DNA from: Methanosuratincolales archaeon
Lineage (GTDB): Archaea; Thermoproteota; Methanomethylicia; Methanomethylicales; Methanomethylicaceae
Reading direction: 5' to 3'
NCBI GenBank assembly: GCA_937930465.1
Contig: CALGKV010000089.1
Coordinates: 1-6,763, forward strand
Length of the DNA stretch: 6,763 bases
Shown here: positions 5,198 through 6,763 of the stretch, one piece after another
Layout of the letters: every line of letters begins with the position of its first letter
Numbering within the stretch: position 1 is the first letter of the stretch
Notes under the pieces: model-generated
What the model was told of the DNA's origin: nothing
Seen by the model: the letters and a program-made list of their open reading frames with translations, nothing else
Databases searched by the model: none
Made by a program: the position numbers and the translations under genes

Positions 5198-6584
5198 ACA
5201 AACCATAGCTCTTCGGGTCAAATGTCGGTATCTTACGCGGGTACTCTCTCATGCACTGGTCGACGAATATCTCTGCTTCCATCGGGAGGCTCTCAAGGAT
5301 GCTTGTGTACTTCCTCAGAGTGTCCAGCTCAAACCTTGTCAGCTGGAGGAGTTTGGCCTCGTATGCTTCCATCATTACCTTGGAAGCCTCAAGCGCTGCA
5401 GCCCTTGCCCTCAGGTATATGTCCTTTCCATACTCCACTATTGCCTTACCAACCCTAAAGGCGTTCGGATACGCGAGCAGCGTGCCCTGCGGGTCCCTGT
5501 ACATGTCAGTGAACGTGTAGAGGTCCCTGAGCGTCTTCGCATTGCCTGTCTGGATAGCGGTGTTCATTAATGCAGATTCATAGCCTGTTGCCTGCAGCCA
5601 AACAGCTGGTGTTGGCCCGCCCATCTCCTCCCTGTGGAAGACCGACTCGTTGCTCCAGCAGTCCACCACCTGGCATGTCAGGTTGCCCATGACATCAGCA
5701 TGCGCACATACTGCATTCTTACCTTCCTGGCAGATTGGCACTCCTGTAATGGCCTTTATTATGGTGTTCTCGTATCCGCAGTCCTTCAGTGGACCGGTGG
5801 CGCCGCACTCGACCGCAACAAGGCTCCTTGCGGCTGAGATCGCCCTCGCCAGAGCTGCTGCCGTATGAGACATGTCCTTGCCCAGCAGCCCTCCTGCAAC
5901 GTACATGCAGGTGTTGGCCCCTGAGCAGTTGGTGTCGCCTGCTGGTCTTGTGTCGTACTTGCTGCAGATGTTGACTGCCCTTGTCCAGAAGTACTCCATG
6001 TCTATGCTACCTAGGTAGCCAATCCCAAACAGAATTGCCCTAATGTCTCCTCTCATTACACCATAGTCAAGGACCGACTTGCCTCCCATGGTCTCGGCAG
6101 CTATATCCGAGGCACCTGCTTTGCAGCATTCCTCGATCGTCTCTGCAATCCTGTTGTCATACTCGGAGCCCCTCAGGCCACCTTTCTCCTCTATCCTTAA
6201 GTCTCCAACAGTCTGCCTTAGGGCTGCCCTGACCCCATATTCGTCATAGTATTTCTTCAGCACCTCTGCCTGTGCCAGTGTGCATGCGTATCCCCAATCG
6301 GGGTGGTAGGTCTGCTGGAAGACGTGCTCCTGCTCCAGCATGAATGCTGGTAGGCCAATGTCAACTGCCCTTGAAGCCGCCTGCTCTGCGATTGAAGCCA
6401 TTTCTTTCACTAGTGTTTCCTTGCTCCGCTCTGTTCCTGCTTCGGGAGCGACTTTGACCTCGGGTACGACGTAGCCTGCTCCGAACTGCACGTTCCAGTG
6501 CTCTAGCACTGGGAACTTTGCATGGCCAAAGACCATATCGTCGGGATCCTTGTATGCCATTTTAGTATATCTTCTTACTCCCAT
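5196..6584 (-). CDS. mtaB: Methanol:corrinoid methyltransferase MtaB
   Basis: MtaB is the zinc enzyme that activates methanol and transfers its methyl group to Co(I) of MtaC, the first step of methanogenesis from methanol. The protein has 462 residues, against about 460 in Methanosarcina barkeri, and begins MGVRRYTKMAYKD, like known MtaB. With this start the zinc ligands fall at exactly the M. barkeri numbers: Glu164 (AAETMGGK), Cys220 (GDTNCSGAN) and Cys269 (LKDCGYEN). Other conserved stretches are LGSIDMEYFW (191-200), ARAISAARSLVA (247-258), AHADVMGNL (294-302) and VDCWSNESV (307-315). The start is the ATG at 6584-6582 with a weak GTGGGG six bases upstream. A GTG at 6596 would add four residues that align with nothing I know. 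It is the first gene of mtaB-mtaC, the reverse of the mtaC-mtaB order in Methanosarcina. The intact zinc site makes a working enzyme likely. Confidence 0.96.
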   Translation of the reverse strand: MGVRRYTKMAYKDPDDMVFGHAKFPVLEHWNVQFGAGYVVPEVKVAPEAGTERSKETLVKEMASIAEQAASRAVDIGLPAFMLEQEHVFQQTYHPDWGYACTLAQAEVLKKYYDEYGVRAALRQTVGDLRIEEKGGLRGSEYDNRIAETIEECCKAGASDIAAETMGGKSVLDYGVMRGDIRAILFGIGYLGSIDMEYFWTRAVNICSKYDTRPAGDTNCSGANTCMYVAGGLLGKDMSHTAAALARAISAARSLVAVECGATGPLKDCGYENTIIKAITGVPICQEGKNAVCAHADVMGNLTCQVVDCWSNESVFHREEMGGPTPAVWLQATGYESALMNTAIQTGNAKTLRDLYTFTDMYRDPQGTLLAYPNAFRVGKAIVEYGKDIYLRARAAALEASKVMMEAYEAKLLQLTRFELDTLRKYTSILESLPMEAEIFVDQCMREYPRKIPTFDPKSYGL

Positions 6585-6665
6585 ATTATTCCCCACAATA
6601 TATTCAACAGGTAGTGTTATTAAGTGCTGTTCTTAATTTAATGAGGTTGTCTTATGCAGATGGTT

Positions 6666-6675
6666 AAATTATAAA
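6666..6675 (-). promoter_or_regulatory. Candidate TATA box for mtaB
   Basis: The minus strand reads TTTATAATTT, close to the archaeal TATA consensus, with about 80 bp to the mtaB ATG. Other AT-rich stretches nearby could serve instead, so this is the best-looking of several. Confidence 0.4.
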
Positions 6676-6684
6676 GCAGATAAC

Positions 6685-6698
6685 TATGTTATATGTTA
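6685..6698. repeat. Perfect tandem heptamer TATGTTA x2 upstream of the mtaB TATA box
   Basis: Two exact, adjacent copies of TATGTTA (TAACATA on the coding strand of mtaB) sit about 10 bp upstream of the TATA candidate. The first copy is also half of a TAAC-TAT-GTTA inverted repeat (6681-6691). The position suits an activator site, though AT-rich repeats arise easily by chance. Confidence 0.45.
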
Positions 6699-6720
6699 GC
6701 TTAAATTGGAAAACTTCATA

Positions 6721-6736
6721 ATTTTTGTTCAAAAAT
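6721..6736. repeat. 16-bp palindrome ATTTTTG-TT-CAAAAAT
   Basis: Perfect 7-bp inverted arms flank a two-base centre. The centre is too small for an RNA hairpin loop, so if functional it would be a DNA-binding site. It lies about 140 bp upstream of mtaB, and what follows on its right is outside the window. Confidence 0.35.
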
Positions 6737-6763
6737 ATCATATTTATTTGTACACTTTTTAAT

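Larger units (their letters stand above)
6585..6763 (-). promoter_or_regulatory. AT-rich upstream region and leader of the mtaB-mtaC operon
   Basis: No coding sequence is visible here. The best TATA candidate on the minus strand is TTTATAATTT (6675 to 6666), which would place transcription start near 6643-6648 and give a leader of about 60 nt. Just upstream of this box lie a perfect tandem heptamer (6685-6698) and, further out, a 7-bp-arm palindrome (6721-6736). Inside the predicted leader, ATTAAG and CTTAAT (6619-6624 and 6632-6637) form a 6-bp inverted repeat. Methanol operons are strongly regulated in known methanogens, so activator sites are expected here, but none can be named from sequence alone. 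Confidence 0.5.

Noticed and set aside
5182..5199. GTG at 5199 as the mtaC start
   Set aside because: The GAGGTG ribosome binding site lies inside this extension and points to the ATG at 5184. The extra residues (MRCCE) do not resemble MtaC N-termini.
4523..5458. Long plus-strand open frame (311 codons) opposite mtaC and mtaB
   Set aside because: It is the antisense of strongly supported genes, has low-complexity Ser/Pro/Thr composition and no recognisable motif.
1..6763. CRISPR arrays, tRNA or rRNA genes, transposases or attachment sites
   Set aside because: No spaced repeats, tRNA-like cloverleaf, rRNA signature, transposase motif or long terminal inverted repeat was seen. Nearly all the sequence is taken up by the genes listed.

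Overview
The window looks like a piece of an archaeal genome from a methyl-reducing (methylotrophic) methanogen. It encodes a methanol:corrinoid methyltransferase (MtaB), its corrinoid protein (MtaC) and a RamA-type iron-sulfur activator of corrinoid proteins. The control signals look archaeal: AT-rich TATA-like boxes, oligo-T terminators, short or absent leaders and GGAGG/GAGGTG-type ribosome binding sites. Coding DNA is of moderate GC and rich in AGG arginine codons, and the gaps are AT-rich. This fits lineages such as Methanomethylicia (Verstraetearchaeota), Methanomassiliicoccales or relatives better than Methanosarcina, but the lineage cannot be fixed from this stretch.

Layout, left to right. 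A 5'-truncated CobW/COG0523-type GTPase runs off the left edge (+ strand, to 929). It meets tail-to-tail a two-gene minus-strand unit: an unrecognised 198-residue protein (2540 to 1944), followed after 13 nt by a uroporphyrinogen-decarboxylase-fold (MtaA/MtbA superfamily) protein (1930 to 926). An 87-nt divergent promoter region separates this unit from ramA (+, 2628 to 4259). ramA converges on the minus-strand mtaB-mtaC operon (6584 to 4357) across a 97-nt gap that carries an oligo-T tract for each direction. The last ~180 nt (6585-6763) is an AT-rich upstream region for mtaB, with a TATA candidate, a tandem heptamer and short palindromes.

How the genes fit together. MtaB uses zinc (Glu164, Cys220 and Cys269 are all present) to move the methyl group of methanol to Co(I) on MtaC, whose axial-ligand motif is intact. 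RamA would use ATP and two [4Fe-4S] clusters to return accidentally oxidised Co(II) to Co(I). In Methanosarcina the methyl group then passes to coenzyme M through MtaA, a zinc enzyme of the UROD fold. The only UROD-fold gene here lacks the His-x-Cys and distal Cys zinc ligands, so it is not a standard MtaA. It is paired with an unrecognised protein and sits next to a CobW-like GTPase with a Cys-x-Cys-Cys motif and a His-rich tail, a family that often handles zinc or cobalt. The uncertain and most interesting part is therefore the left half: a zinc-ligand-less UROD paralogue with an unknown partner inside a methanol-utilisation locus.
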